Assembly (NCBI GenBank): GCA_028712475.1
Contig: JAQTQB010000007.1
Location: 89,094 to 153,093, forward strand
Length of the DNA: 64,000 nt
Origin: Verrucomicrobiales bacterium
GTDB taxonomy: Bacteria; Verrucomicrobiota; Verrucomicrobiia; Limisphaerales; UBA11358
Direction: 5' to 3'
In this document: in pieces, positions 43,469 through 51,928 of the stretch
Position numbering within the stretch: the stretch's first letter is position 1
How the letters are laid out: each line of letters starts with the position of its first letter
The notes under the pieces: model-generated
What the model saw: only the letters and a program-made list of their open reading frames with translations
Databases searched by the model: none
What the model was told of the DNA's origin: nothing
Made by a program: the position numbers and the translations under genes

Positions 43469-44374
43469 TCAAGCCAGGTGACGTTTGCGACGGCGGCTGA
43501 CGAGGACTACGGTGCCAGCAATGGCAAGCAGCCCCAAAGCCGAGGGTTCAGGCACAGGCTGGAAGGCGAGATATGAAGGGTAAAGGACGCCGGGGGGATC
43601 ATAATGGGTGATTAGCGTTCCGTCCGGCGAGTATTCATTAATTCTTATTCCAAGATTATCCGCCACCCACAGATTGCCCGCGCTGTCAAAGGCCAGTCCA
43701 GCTGGGCCAGCCAGCCCGGAGACAAAGGTGCTTTGCACTCCGCCCGGCGTGTATTCATAAATATTGCCGCCGCTCGCTTGCTCTGACACAAACAAACTGC
43801 CCGCACTGTTAACGGCCAGTCCAAAAGCAGAATATCCAATACCGGAGACAGGGGTGCTTTGCACTCCGCCCGGCGTGTATTTATAAATGCTGCCACCGCT
43901 CAACACAAACAGATTGTCCGCGCTGTCAAAGACAAGTGAACCGGACACCCCGGAGGCAAAAGTGCTTTGCGTTCCGTCCGGTGCGAATTTGTAGATGTTG
44001 CCGCCGTCCGCAGCATAGAGATTGTCCGCGCTGTCAAAAGCCAGTGATCCAGCGACCCCGGAGACAAAGGTGCTTTGCATTCCGCCCGGCGTGAATTTAT
44101 AGATGTTGCCGCTGTTTTCCGCATAAAAAAGATTGCCCGCGCTGTTGACAGCCATCCCATAAGAATTTGCCAGCCCGGAGGCAAAAATGCTCTGTGTTCC
44201 ACCCGGGGTGATTTCAATGATGGAATGGGCGAATGGCCCCGTGTCTCCGTCAACCGCCACAAAAAGATTCTGCGCCTGGGCGCCGGCGGCAATCAGCATG
44301 ACCGCCCCCGCACAAACCGCTCCGCCGAATGAATGATACGCCGTGAAAATGGCGGATTTGAAACTCGTTGTCAT
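43469..44374 (-). CDS. PEP-CTERM protein with NHL-like repeats
   Basis: The 301-residue protein has a signal peptide (about 1-34, ending GAQAQ). Six or seven repeats of about 36 residues follow, of the type 'GLAFDSAGNLWVAD..G.I..YTPGG.QSTFVSG', which form an NHL/SMP-30-like propeller. The C-terminus is a PEP-CTERM sorting signal: VPEPSALG, a hydrophobic stretch and RRRKRH. Exosortase/PEP-CTERM systems export such proteins to the surface. The repeats are also strongly similar at DNA level. Confidence 0.9.
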   Translation of the reverse strand: MTTSFKSAIFTAYHSFGGAVCAGAVMLIAAGAQAQNLFVAVDGDTGPFAHSIIEITPGGTQSIFASGLANSYGMAVNSAGNLFYAENSGNIYKFTPGGMQSTFVSGVAGSLAFDSADNLYAADGGNIYKFAPDGTQSTFASGVSGSLVFDSADNLFVLSGGSIYKYTPGGVQSTPVSGIGYSAFGLAVNSAGSLFVSEQASGGNIYEYTPGGVQSTFVSGLAGPAGLAFDSAGNLWVADNLGIRINEYSPDGTLITHYDPPGVLYPSYLAFQPVPEPSALGLLAIAGTVVLVSRRRKRHLA

Positions 44375-44564
44375 GGGGCTGCTTTGTTTCAGGTCAAATT
44401 GCCTCTGTAATTTACAAAAACTTACAGCAGAAAAATCCGCGCATCAAGTTTTTCAGGCTTATGAATGCAATTAGTTCACGGCCAGGTCGTGGCCACGACG
44501 ACGGCGCTTTCCAGAGCAATTTGCCTTTTTCAAGAGCTGCCAGCATCAAAACTGAAGTTAAAGC

Positions 44565-45143
44565 CTACAACGGCCGCTCCCAAGCGGCCAATTCCTCCCG
44601 CAGCCGTTCCATCGGCAGGCCGACGACGTTGCTGTAGGAGCCGGAGATTTCCGAGATCAGCCATTCGCCGTGTTCCTGGATCGCGTAAGCACCGGCCTTG
44701 TCGAGCGGATTGATTTTGGACAGATAATCGCGGATCTGTCCGGCATCTAGCGGAAGAAACAAGACGGCGGTGCTGACGGCAAAAATGCGCTCGCGATGCG
44801 CGCGCAGATGGATCAGGCTCACGCCGGTGACGACCTGATGCGTCCGGCCTTGGAGCCGCATGAGCATCTGCTGCGCCTCGGCGAGGTCGCGCGGCTTGCC
44901 GAGGATTTCATTGTCCAGAAACACCAGCGTGTCGGCGCCCAGCACGATGGTGTCTGGAATTTTTTTAGCGACCGCACGCGCCTTGCGATGCGCGTTGAGC
45001 TGGCAGATTTCCAGCGGCGAAAGATGTTCATGCGCCGTTTCAGTCGCATCGCTGGGAACGACGCGGAATTCCACCTGCAACTGCCGCAACAGCTCCGCGC
45101 GGCGCGGCGAGCTGGAAGCCAGGATAAGCGGCGGCAGATTCAC
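44565..45143 (-). CDS. maf: Maf-like nucleoside triphosphate pyrophosphatase
   Basis: The protein has 192 residues with the Maf motifs LASSSPRRAELLRQL at the N-terminus, the catalytic Asp in GADTLVFLD near 70, GKPRDLAEA and a final SGSYSNVVGLPM. Maf proteins hydrolyse dTTP/UTP or modified nucleotides to monophosphates. It is divergent from aroK; the 87-base gap carries both promoters. Confidence 0.93.
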   Translation of the reverse strand: MNLPPLILASSSPRRAELLRQLQVEFRVVPSDATETAHEHLSPLEICQLNAHRKARAVAKKIPDTIVLGADTLVFLDNEILGKPRDLAEAQQMLMRLQGRTHQVVTGVSLIHLRAHRERIFAVSTAVLFLPLDAGQIRDYLSKINPLDKAGAYAIQEHGEWLISEISGSYSNVVGLPMERLREELAAWERPL

Positions 45144-45230
45144 AAAGCCAATTTAACTACAAATCACCCCCCGTGTCGAGCGGCGGGACAAATTTGAAAC
45201 GTGCGTTTTCAGTAAAATTCCGCTAATCAC

Positions 45231-45773
45231 TTGGCTGTGCACAGCCGCCGTCATCTCGTCAACATCGCGCTCATCGGTTTCATGGGCACGGGCAAGACAT
45301 CCGTCGGACGGCTCGTCGCCGAGCAGTTGCACTACGATTATCTCGATACGGACGAAATGATCCAGGCCAGCACGGGCCGCAGCATCACGGATATTTTCAC
45401 CAAGGACGGCGAACCGGCTTTTCGTGCGCTTGAGCAAAAAGTTGTCGAGGAACTTGCCAGCCGCACGAACACGGTCATCTCCACCGGCGGCGGGCTGCCT
45501 GTGAACCCTGAAAACCTCGCCAGCCTCAAGACGCACGCGCTGGTCGTCTGCCTCTGGTCGTCGCCGGAAAAAATCTGGGAACGCGTGCGCCATCAGAGCC
45601 ACCGCCCGCTGCTGCACGATGAAAATCCGCAGGCAAAGATCCGCGAACTGCTTGCCGCGCGCGGACCATTTTATAAGCAGGCCGACGTGCTGCTGAACAC
45701 GGACGTGCGCTCCGTCCGCGAGGTCGCGCAGCAGGTCATCCATCAATTCCGCCTTGAGGCATCGGGTCGCTGA
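45231..45773 (+). CDS. aroK: Shikimate kinase
   Basis: The protein has 180 residues and phosphorylates shikimate in the chorismate pathway. Walker A is GFMGTGKTS at 16-24, the DTDEMI motif (shikimate/Mg) near 40, GGGLPV near 84 and HRPLL near 124. There is no ATG near the start; the candidates are TTG at 45231 and GTG at 45237, both within a 14-bp palindrome. The stop overlaps the start of queG (TGATG), so the two genes are coupled. Confidence 0.93.
   Translation: MAVHSRRHLVNIALIGFMGTGKTSVGRLVAEQLHYDYLDTDEMIQASTGRSITDIFTKDGEPAFRALEQKVVEELASRTNTVISTGGGLPVNPENLASLKTHALVVCLWSSPEKIWERVRHQSHRPLLHDENPQAKIRELLAARGPFYKQADVLLNTDVRSVREVAQQVIHQFRLEASGR
45233..45246. promoter_or_regulatory. Perfect 14-bp palindrome over the aroK start
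   Basis: ggctgtgcacagcc is its own reverse complement and spans the possible start codons of aroK. It could be an operator or a hairpin affecting initiation; neither is shown. Confidence 0.35.
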
Positions 45774-46804
45774 TGAAAGCCGCCATCCGACAACGGGCGT
45801 TTGAACTGGGCTTCGACGACTGCCGCTTCACCGCCGCCGCCGCGCCCACGAGCGCGGATCAATATCAAAACTGGCTCGCGCAAAACCGCCACGGCGAAAT
45901 GGCCTGGCTCGAACGCACCGCAGCGAAACGGATTGACCCGCAAAAAATTTTACCCGGCGCGAGAAGTGTGATTGCGCTTGCAGCCAGCTACCAGATTGAA
46001 AATCCGCAATCCGAAATCTGCAATCCGAAATCTGGAATCATCGCCCGTTACGCGCGGTTTGATGATTATCATGACGTTCTCGGCGAACGGCTGAAATCGC
46101 TGGCTGAATTTGTGAGCCGGCTCGGCGGCGCGGAAACGCGGTCGTTATGGTATGTGGACACGGGACCGATTTTAGAACGCGATCTGGCACAACGCGCCGG
46201 GCTGGGCTTTGTCGGCAAGCACACGAATCTCATCAGCCGGCGTTTAGGCAACTGGATTTTTCTTTCTGAAATAATCACCACGCTGGAACTGGAGCCTGAC
46301 GCGCCGGAGAAAAACCATTGCGGCTCCTGCACGCGCTGCATCACGGCTTGCCCGACCAACGCCATCACCGCGCCGTTCCAGCTCGATGCGCGCCGGTGCA
46401 TTTCCTACCTGACCATCGAACTCAAAGGCGCGATCCCCGTCGAACTGCGTCCGGCCATCGGCAACCGCATCTTTGGTTGCGATGATTGCCTGGCCGCGTG
46501 TCCGTGGAACCGCTTCGCCCGGGAAGGGCAAATGATGAAATCCCACGCGAAAGAAGAATTTAATTCGCCGGATTTGATTGAACTGCTGCAACTGGACGAC
46601 GCCGGCTTCAAATCGCGCTTCGCCGGTTCGCCAATGTTGCGGACAAAACGGCGCGGACTTTTGCGGAACGTTTGTGTGGCGCTTGGAAATATCGGCGATG
46701 CCACCGTCCTGCCCGCCTTGGAAAAAGCCACGCACGACCAGGAACCGTTGATCGCCGAACACGCGCGCTGGGCGATTGAGCAGCTTGAAACTTGCGAGAA
46801 ATAA
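45773..46804 (+). CDS. queG: Epoxyqueuosine reductase QueG, with short inserted repeat
   Basis: The 343-residue cobalamin-dependent iron-sulfur enzyme performs the last step of queuosine synthesis. Two ferredoxin-type clusters are visible: CGSCTRCITACPTNAI near 183 and GCDDCLAACPWNRF near 237, followed by a C-terminal HEAT-like region (TVLPALEKATHDQEP). Around residue 77 the sequence ENPQSEICNPKSG is encoded by a 14-bp tandem repeat and is extra to the family. Its stop abuts the convergent cytochrome gene. Confidence 0.95.
   Translation: MKAAIRQRAFELGFDDCRFTAAAAPTSADQYQNWLAQNRHGEMAWLERTAAKRIDPQKILPGARSVIALAASYQIENPQSEICNPKSGIIARYARFDDYHDVLGERLKSLAEFVSRLGGAETRSLWYVDTGPILERDLAQRAGLGFVGKHTNLISRRLGNWIFLSEIITTLELEPDAPEKNHCGSCTRCITACPTNAITAPFQLDARRCISYLTIELKGAIPVELRPAIGNRIFGCDDCLAACPWNRFAREGQMMKSHAKEEFNSPDLIELLQLDDAGFKSRFAGSPMLRTKRRGLLRNVCVALGNIGDATVLPALEKATHDQEPLIAEHARWAIEQLETCEK
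46006..46033. repeat. Tandem repeat inside queG
   Basis: Two perfect copies of gcaatccgaaatct, with a degenerate third copy just before them (aaatccgcaat). The insertion keeps the frame. Confidence 0.85.
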
Positions 46805-47410
46805 TTATTCCGGCATGGCCATCAGCATGTCGTGCGTCATCATTTGCGGCCGCCCGCCCATGCCGGAGCGGATGCCCTTGATGTCGTCTGCGGTGACTTC
46901 ACCGGCCTTGTTGCCCCACGAACCGCGGATGTAAGTCAGCACATTGGCCAGATCGGCGTCGGACAACGCCGCGCCCATCGCCGCCATGGACATGTTCCAG
47001 TCTTTGCCGGCGACCTGCATCGGGCCGCTGACACCCGCCAGCGGAATATGCGCGAGACGGTTGTGACCCTTGGTATTGACCCATTCTGAACCTGCCAATT
47101 GCGGAGCCTGACCGGGCTTGCCGAGGCCGTCGTTGCCGTGGCAGGTGCCGCAGACAGCTTCGTAAGATTTTCTGCCCGCCGCCAGCGCCGCCGCCGCGCC
47201 GGATTTCGGCTGATACGATTCCAGCATGGCGGCATTCGAATACGGAGAATACACCTGCTTGTCGAACCAGCCGCTGTGATGGTCGAAATAAATCCCGCCC
47301 AGATACAGCAGCGTCAGCAGGGCCACCAGAATCCACATCGGCAGATGCAATCGCGCCGCCGTGGGTTCGGTGCCGGAATCAGTGGAGCAAGTTTTGGTTT
47401 CGTCGCTCAT
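46805..47410 (-). CDS. Membrane-anchored monoheme cytochrome c
   Basis: The protein has 201 residues: a cytoplasmic start, one membrane helix at about 25-43, then a periplasmic class I cytochrome with the heme motif CGTCHGNDGLG and a downstream Met-containing loop (WNMSMAAMG). It is the last gene of the ACIII operon and overlaps the CcoO-like gene by 4 bases. It would carry electrons between the complex and an oxidase or soluble acceptors. It could play the role of CcoP, although CcoP normally has two hemes. Confidence 0.88.
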   Translation of the reverse strand: MSDETKTCSTDSGTEPTAARLHLPMWILVALLTLLYLGGIYFDHHSGWFDKQVYSPYSNAAMLESYQPKSGAAAALAAGRKSYEAVCGTCHGNDGLGKPGQAPQLAGSEWVNTKGHNRLAHIPLAGVSGPMQVAGKDWNMSMAAMGAALSDADLANVLTYIRGSWGNKAGEVTADDIKGIRSGMGGRPQMMTHDMLMAMPE

Positions 47411-48225
47411 GGTTTGTTGGCGGGAGCGTTGGTTGAAGCCGAAAGCTGCGTGAAGGGCGCGTCATACAGCGGCACATCGGCGTGCAGGCTCAACAGATAA
47501 GCCGCGAGATGCTTTGCTTCCGGCTTCGGCACGACTTCATAACCGGCGGCGGGCGCGAATTCTTTCGGCAGATTCAAGGCGTCCGGCGAAGGCGTGCTGC
47601 CAATTTTTTTAGTTTCAAACAGGTAACGGAACGGCGGCATCAACGAACCTTTCACGACGCTTTTCGGCGCGTAAAGATGGAGCAACTGCCAGTTGGCGTC
47701 GGGCAGACGCCGGCCCACATCGGCCAAATCCGGCCCGATGCGCAGGCCGCCGAGCTGCACCGGATAGTCGTAAAGAAAATCTTCCGCAACACTATGGCGC
47801 AAACCCCAGCCGCGCGCGATGTCCGGGCCGGTCGCGAGAATATGCGTTTCGACCTTGCCACCGGCGGCGGTGATCTGGTCGGCAGCCGCTTGCGCCGCCT
47901 CTTCTGTGATGCCCTCTAATTTCAGGGTTGAAATCAGATTGGACACAACCGACGGATTTTTGCCCGCCGACGAAAGCACGACATCGCAAGCCACGCCGTC
48001 CTGCTGCACCTGCTCGGTGTGGCAAGCCGCACAGCCGTTCGCGCGATAGATTTGCAAACCTTGAGCCGCCTCGCCGGGACGGCTGGCCGGGTAAACGTCC
48101 GTTGAATTAAGCACGGTCACCTGCTTCGCGCCGCCGAGCTGCAATTGCGGCGCGAGGACGAACGCGCCCCAGGAACTCGCCAGCACGGCGAACGCCGCGA
48201 GAAAAATGACGAAGCCATTTTTCAT
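47407..48225 (-). CDS. CcoO-like monoheme cytochrome c
   Basis: The protein has 272 residues from the ATG at 48225, which overlaps the CcoN-like stop (ATGA). One membrane helix lies at about 5-24. The heme motif is GCAACHTEQVQ, followed by an extra segment, then YDYPVQLGGLRIGPDLADVG and GSLMPPFRYLF, where the Met is the likely axial ligand. This is the pattern of cbb3-oxidase subunit II (CcoO/FixO). Its partner subunit I here looks inactive (see 48222-49640). Confidence 0.85.
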   Translation of the reverse strand: MKNGFVIFLAAFAVLASSWGAFVLAPQLQLGGAKQVTVLNSTDVYPASRPGEAAQGLQIYRANGCAACHTEQVQQDGVACDVVLSSAGKNPSVVSNLISTLKLEGITEEAAQAAADQITAAGGKVETHILATGPDIARGWGLRHSVAEDFLYDYPVQLGGLRIGPDLADVGRRLPDANWQLLHLYAPKSVVKGSLMPPFRYLFETKKIGSTPSPDALNLPKEFAPAAGYEVVPKPEAKHLAAYLLSLHADVPLYDAPFTQLSASTNAPANKP

Positions 48226-49640
48226 GCTTTCACCTCCGTCTTTGCCAAAGGCGAAATCAAAAAGGCGAAAACAGTTTTGGCCACCGACCATTTCCAGGCA
48301 AAGATCAGCGCAATAACGTTCAGGGTGAAAAGCAGGTTGGCCACCAGCATGAACAGCAACCCCATCGTGCTGGCGCGCAGGAACGGCAGCATCGCCTTGG
48401 TTGAATCGGCAAACGCGACGTTGGGATCCTGCAATTTAAGTCCTTGCACCACACCACCAATGACCAGCGAGACAACGAATAAAATAATGCCGGCCATGGC
48501 GAACCAATGCTGGACGCGGATGAGTTTCGGGAAGGCGAATTCAATCCCGACCGCGCGCGGCAGGATGTGATAAATCGCGCCGAACATGGTGATGGCAAAA
48601 AAGCCATAAAGTTGCAGTTGCGTCTGCGCCGCGCCGAACCAGGTGAACTGCGTCAGGCGGCTGAAATGTGGGCACGCCGACGTGACCAGCAGCAGCGCCG
48701 ACAGGATGAACGCGACGAAGCTAAATTTGATCATGCAGAACGAACCGCCCTTGCACTCGCGCCCTGCCCCGCCCCGGACAGTTTTCCAGCCGATGATCGC
48801 GATGGCGATGACGGGAACGATCAGGAACAACGAGTTCATCGCGCTCAAGGCCGGCAGCCACGCAGGCACAGGCGCGCCCACCGGCACACCGCGCATGGAA
48901 CCAAAGAGCAACAGCGTCCAGAACGCGAACAGCGCGTAGTAATAACTGTGCAGCGGACGCCCGCTGAATTTTGGCAGGAAATAAAATGCCGCGCCGATGC
49001 CGACGAGGCTCGTCCAGAGGAAGACCAGATTGTTGCCGAACCACCAGGCGATGATCGCCTGCACCACGCCGCGCACCGGCCAGCCGACGAGAAGGATGTT
49101 CGCGGTCGAATAAATCCAAGGGAACACAAACAGCGCAGCGATCAGAAACCAGTGCGACGGGAACATGCCGCGTTCATTGCGCCCGGAGAAATTCATCAAC
49201 GCCCACAAGCCGAGCAGCAGATACGCGAAGAATAGCAGCGCCGAACCGCCGCGCGGAAATTCCAGCCACGCAAACCCCGTGCTGTCGCCGACGAAAATCC
49301 CGACCAGCCCGGCCAGCACACCAAGATGCCAGAGATGCGCGGCGACCACGGGAACCATCGCCCCGCGCAACGGCGTCTGACCGATGCGCGCGAAAATCCA
49401 AAGCAGAACGCCAAGTCCGGCGGGAATGCAAAAACCGTAAAGCAGCGCGTCATCGGCGGCGGGCTGAAGATGGCCGTAGGTTCCCCACGGACAATCGCCG
49501 AATTTGTCCGGCATGTGGAACGTGAGCGACGCGACCAGCGCCAGCACCGAGCCGACGACGAGCCACAGCGCCGCGCCGCCGAACAGCACGAGCAAGGGCA
49601 CGCGGCACGAGGTGTCAATTTGTTTTTCGTTCACGGTCAT
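48222..49640 (-). CDS. CcoN-like membrane protein lacking the heme and copper ligands
   Basis: The 472-residue protein has about 12 membrane helices and clear CcoN landmarks (YGHLQPAADDALLYGF, WWFGNNLVFLW, FYFLPKFSGRPLHSYYYA, FGAIYHILPR). In active cbb3 oxidases the low-spin heme His is in the first motif, the first copper His is WWYGHN, a His pair follows the YFVP helix, and TM10 has H-x-H. Here these positions read about Ala61 (AAD), Asn203, no His in SMRGVPVGAP (248-257) and GAAQTQ (336-341). All six ligands therefore seem to be missing. It is probably a structural or proton-channel-like relative rather than an oxidase. Alignment was by eye. Confidence 0.8.
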   Translation of the reverse strand: MTVNEKQIDTSCRVPLLVLFGGAALWLVVGSVLALVASLTFHMPDKFGDCPWGTYGHLQPAADDALLYGFCIPAGLGVLLWIFARIGQTPLRGAMVPVVAAHLWHLGVLAGLVGIFVGDSTGFAWLEFPRGGSALLFFAYLLLGLWALMNFSGRNERGMFPSHWFLIAALFVFPWIYSTANILLVGWPVRGVVQAIIAWWFGNNLVFLWTSLVGIGAAFYFLPKFSGRPLHSYYYALFAFWTLLLFGSMRGVPVGAPVPAWLPALSAMNSLFLIVPVIAIAIIGWKTVRGGAGRECKGGSFCMIKFSFVAFILSALLLVTSACPHFSRLTQFTWFGAAQTQLQLYGFFAITMFGAIYHILPRAVGIEFAFPKLIRVQHWFAMAGIILFVVSLVIGGVVQGLKLQDPNVAFADSTKAMLPFLRASTMGLLFMLVANLLFTLNVIALIFAWKWSVAKTVFAFLISPLAKTEVKA

Positions 49641-50008
49641 TCAAAGGCGCTGGGTTTGGGCACGGTTTTTGGCAACGGCGCGGCGGCTTTTTCAGCACGA
49701 GCGATCAGGTCGGCGCGGGCGGCGGCGGGATTCCTGGCGGCGCTTTCGGAAAGTTGCAGCGCGGTTGCAATCGGCAATCGCACGATGCCACGATCCTGGT
49801 CCACCCAACCCGCCGTGTTGAGCGCGGTCGCTTCTGCTGCGCGAATCTCGGCCAGCGCCTTTGTCCGGACGGCGGCGCGGTCGGCATCAATCGCGGGAAC
49901 CGACACGGAAAATTTTACCACGACGACAAGCGCGACAAACAGCAGGCACGCCACGACAAAATTGATGCCAAAATACCAGACAGGTTTTCCGGTGGTTTCA
50001 GGATTCAT
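49637..50008 (-). CDS. Small single-helix membrane protein in the ACIII operon
   Basis: The protein has 123 residues with one membrane helix at about 11-35 (GINFVVACLLFVALVVVVKF) and an Ala-rich helical tail outside the membrane. The start overlaps the actF stop and the stop overlaps the CcoN-like start (both ATGA), so it belongs to the complex or its assembly. I do not recognise a family. Confidence 0.7.
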   Translation of the reverse strand: MNPETTGKPVWYFGINFVVACLLFVALVVVVKFSVSVPAIDADRAAVRTKALAEIRAAEATALNTAGWVDQDRGIVRLPIATALQLSESAARNPAAARADLIARAEKAAAPLPKTVPKPSAFE

Positions 50009-51270
50009 GGATAGCCTCCGGGGGTTGACGCCTCGCCGGGGATTTCCACGGCCGGGGGATGATGGATTCCCATCGTTTCGAGCAGGCGCGGGTCTTTTTG
50101 CGGATACGGCGGATGACTCTTAAACTTGCCAGCAAACACCCAGCCGAGGAATCCGCCCATGAACATCAGGCAGCCCAGCGACATCCACAGCGATTGGCGC
50201 ATAAAATGATGACACGGCAGCCCGGGCAAAATGTTGAACGCAAGATCGCCGAACTGCATCAGCCACGCCCAGAGGCAGACGGGGATCATGACTTTCAAGC
50301 TGGTTTTTACCTTCACCGGCAGCATCACAAAGAACGGCAGGAAAAATTTGCCGAAGATCAGGATCATGCTCAACCGCCACCACGAATGGTTTTCACGGAG
50401 AATATACCAGAAGGTTTCTTCAGGCATGTTCGCGTTCCAGACCACGAAGTATTGCGCGAACTCCGTGTAGGCGGAAAACACGGTGAACGCGAAGAACAGC
50501 ACGCCGATAAAGTAGAAATAATTTTCCTGCAGCACGCCCGCCAGGATGCGCTGCCGCTGCAGCAGGGCCGCGATGACATACACCGTCGCGAGCGCGACCC
50601 ACGCGCAGTTCGAGAAAAAGTAAACGCCATACATCGCGGAGAAGGACTGGTATTGAACGGATTGCATCCAGAACACCGAAGCGCCGGTGAGCGTGAGCGC
50701 GAACGCCACGATGCCCCAGCCCGAATGGAAACGCATCTTGTGGGTGCAAAGCGCGTCGCCCGTCACGTCCTGCCGCAGCGACCAGTAGCGCAGGCGCGAC
50801 GTTAGCAGCCACCACACACCGAAGAACAGCGCCGACACGACCACAAAACCGGCGCAAGTGAACACCGGCCAGCGGGCGCGGATGAGTCCGTCCGTGGCCG
50901 GCAGCGTCAGCCAGTTATAAATTTTTGGCGCGAGCAGCAGGATGGGGATGAACAATATCGCCAGCCACGGAAACAGCAGCGACGCGATGTGCTCGCAGAA
51001 GCGGCGGATGCCCACTGACCAGCTGGCATCGGTCAGATGATGCACCATCACTAGGAACAAAGCGCCCAGCGCAATGCTCAAATAAAACATGAATGCCAGC
51101 AGCCACGAAAGGCCGAATAACTGGAGCTCAATTCCTTTGCCGGCGAGACCAATGGCGGCACCGGCAAGGCACAGCGCCCCGCCAAGCGTCATCAAGACAG
51201 CCGGCAGCCTGGACCACAGGGACAAGTCCAGCGGCGGTGGCAGATGAGTTTTTTCGTTATGCGAACTCAT
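50005..51270 (-). CDS. actF: Alternative complex III subunit ActF
   Basis: The 421-residue protein has about ten membrane helices and the ActF (quinol-oxidoreductase-like) segments HHLTDASWSVGIRRF, LPFFVMLPVKVK and a final cytoplasmic Pro-rich tail. In ACIII, ActF and ActC are the large membrane subunits, and ActC is thought to bind the quinol. It lies 1 base after actE and overlaps the small membrane gene. Confidence 0.9.
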   Translation of the reverse strand: MSSHNEKTHLPPPLDLSLWSRLPAVLMTLGGALCLAGAAIGLAGKGIELQLFGLSWLLAFMFYLSIALGALFLVMVHHLTDASWSVGIRRFCEHIASLLFPWLAILFIPILLLAPKIYNWLTLPATDGLIRARWPVFTCAGFVVVSALFFGVWWLLTSRLRYWSLRQDVTGDALCTHKMRFHSGWGIVAFALTLTGASVFWMQSVQYQSFSAMYGVYFFSNCAWVALATVYVIAALLQRQRILAGVLQENYFYFIGVLFFAFTVFSAYTEFAQYFVVWNANMPEETFWYILRENHSWWRLSMILIFGKFFLPFFVMLPVKVKTSLKVMIPVCLWAWLMQFGDLAFNILPGLPCHHFMRQSLWMSLGCLMFMGGFLGWVFAGKFKSHPPYPQKDPRLLETMGIHHPPAVEIPGEASTPGGYP

Positions 51271-51271
51271 G

Positions 51272-51928
51272 TCATTTTTTCAGGGCGGCACGTTGTTCCG
51301 CCGACAGTTCATCCGGTGAACCGAGCCGGCTCAATTCCAGTGCGCGCGTGTAGGCGATGATCGCCCAGCGATCCTGCGCCGTCACCGTCGGGCCATACGC
51401 GCCCATCAATCCTTTTCCGTGGGTGATGGTGTTAAAAATTTCGCCATCGGTCATTTCAATGATGCGCTTGTCGTGCAGGCTGATCACGGCGGGCATGACA
51501 CCGAGTTTTTTCGTGATGCCGTTGCCATCACCAAGGCCGCCATGACACGGCGCGCAATAAATATCGAACTGCCCGCGCCCGCGCTGGAGGAGTGCGCTGC
51601 CGACTGGCAGCGGATTGAGCGCCACAAAATTTGTCGTGCCCGTGACGCGTCCGGTGTTGAACGGAACATCCTGATAGGAATAAACCTCGCCGTTTAACGT
51701 CTTGACCGGCGAACTACGGACGACGGTTCCGGCGGGCGGCAATTGCGAACTCAAGCCATTCGTAAAAAAGTCAAAGGGCTGGGCCGGGCGCAGTTTCGCC
51801 TGCCGGTCCATGTCGGGAAAAACCTCCAGCGGCGGCTTGCGCGACAGGTGGCCGGGAATTCCAACAATGGTGAACGCCGCCGCTGCAATCGCGACGATCA
51901 GCAAAATGGAATAGAGGAGATGGCGCAT
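51272..51928 (-). CDS. actE: Alternative complex III subunit ActE (monoheme cytochrome c)
   Basis: The 218-residue protein starts with a hydrophobic anchor/signal (about 1-25) and has the ActE hallmark segment VFPDMDRQAKLRPAQP near residue 36. The single heme motif is CAPCHGGLGDGNG near 130 and a later Met is the likely axial ligand (GKGLMGAYG). It passes electrons from the ACIII core to an oxidase or soluble cytochrome. The stop overlaps nothing; the start overlaps the actD stop. Confidence 0.92.
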   Translation of the reverse strand: MRHLLYSILLIVAIAAAAFTIVGIPGHLSRKPPLEVFPDMDRQAKLRPAQPFDFFTNGLSSQLPPAGTVVRSSPVKTLNGEVYSYQDVPFNTGRVTGTTNFVALNPLPVGSALLQRGRGQFDIYCAPCHGGLGDGNGITKKLGVMPAVISLHDKRIIEMTDGEIFNTITHGKGLMGAYGPTVTAQDRWAIIAYTRALELSRLGSPDELSAEQRAALKK

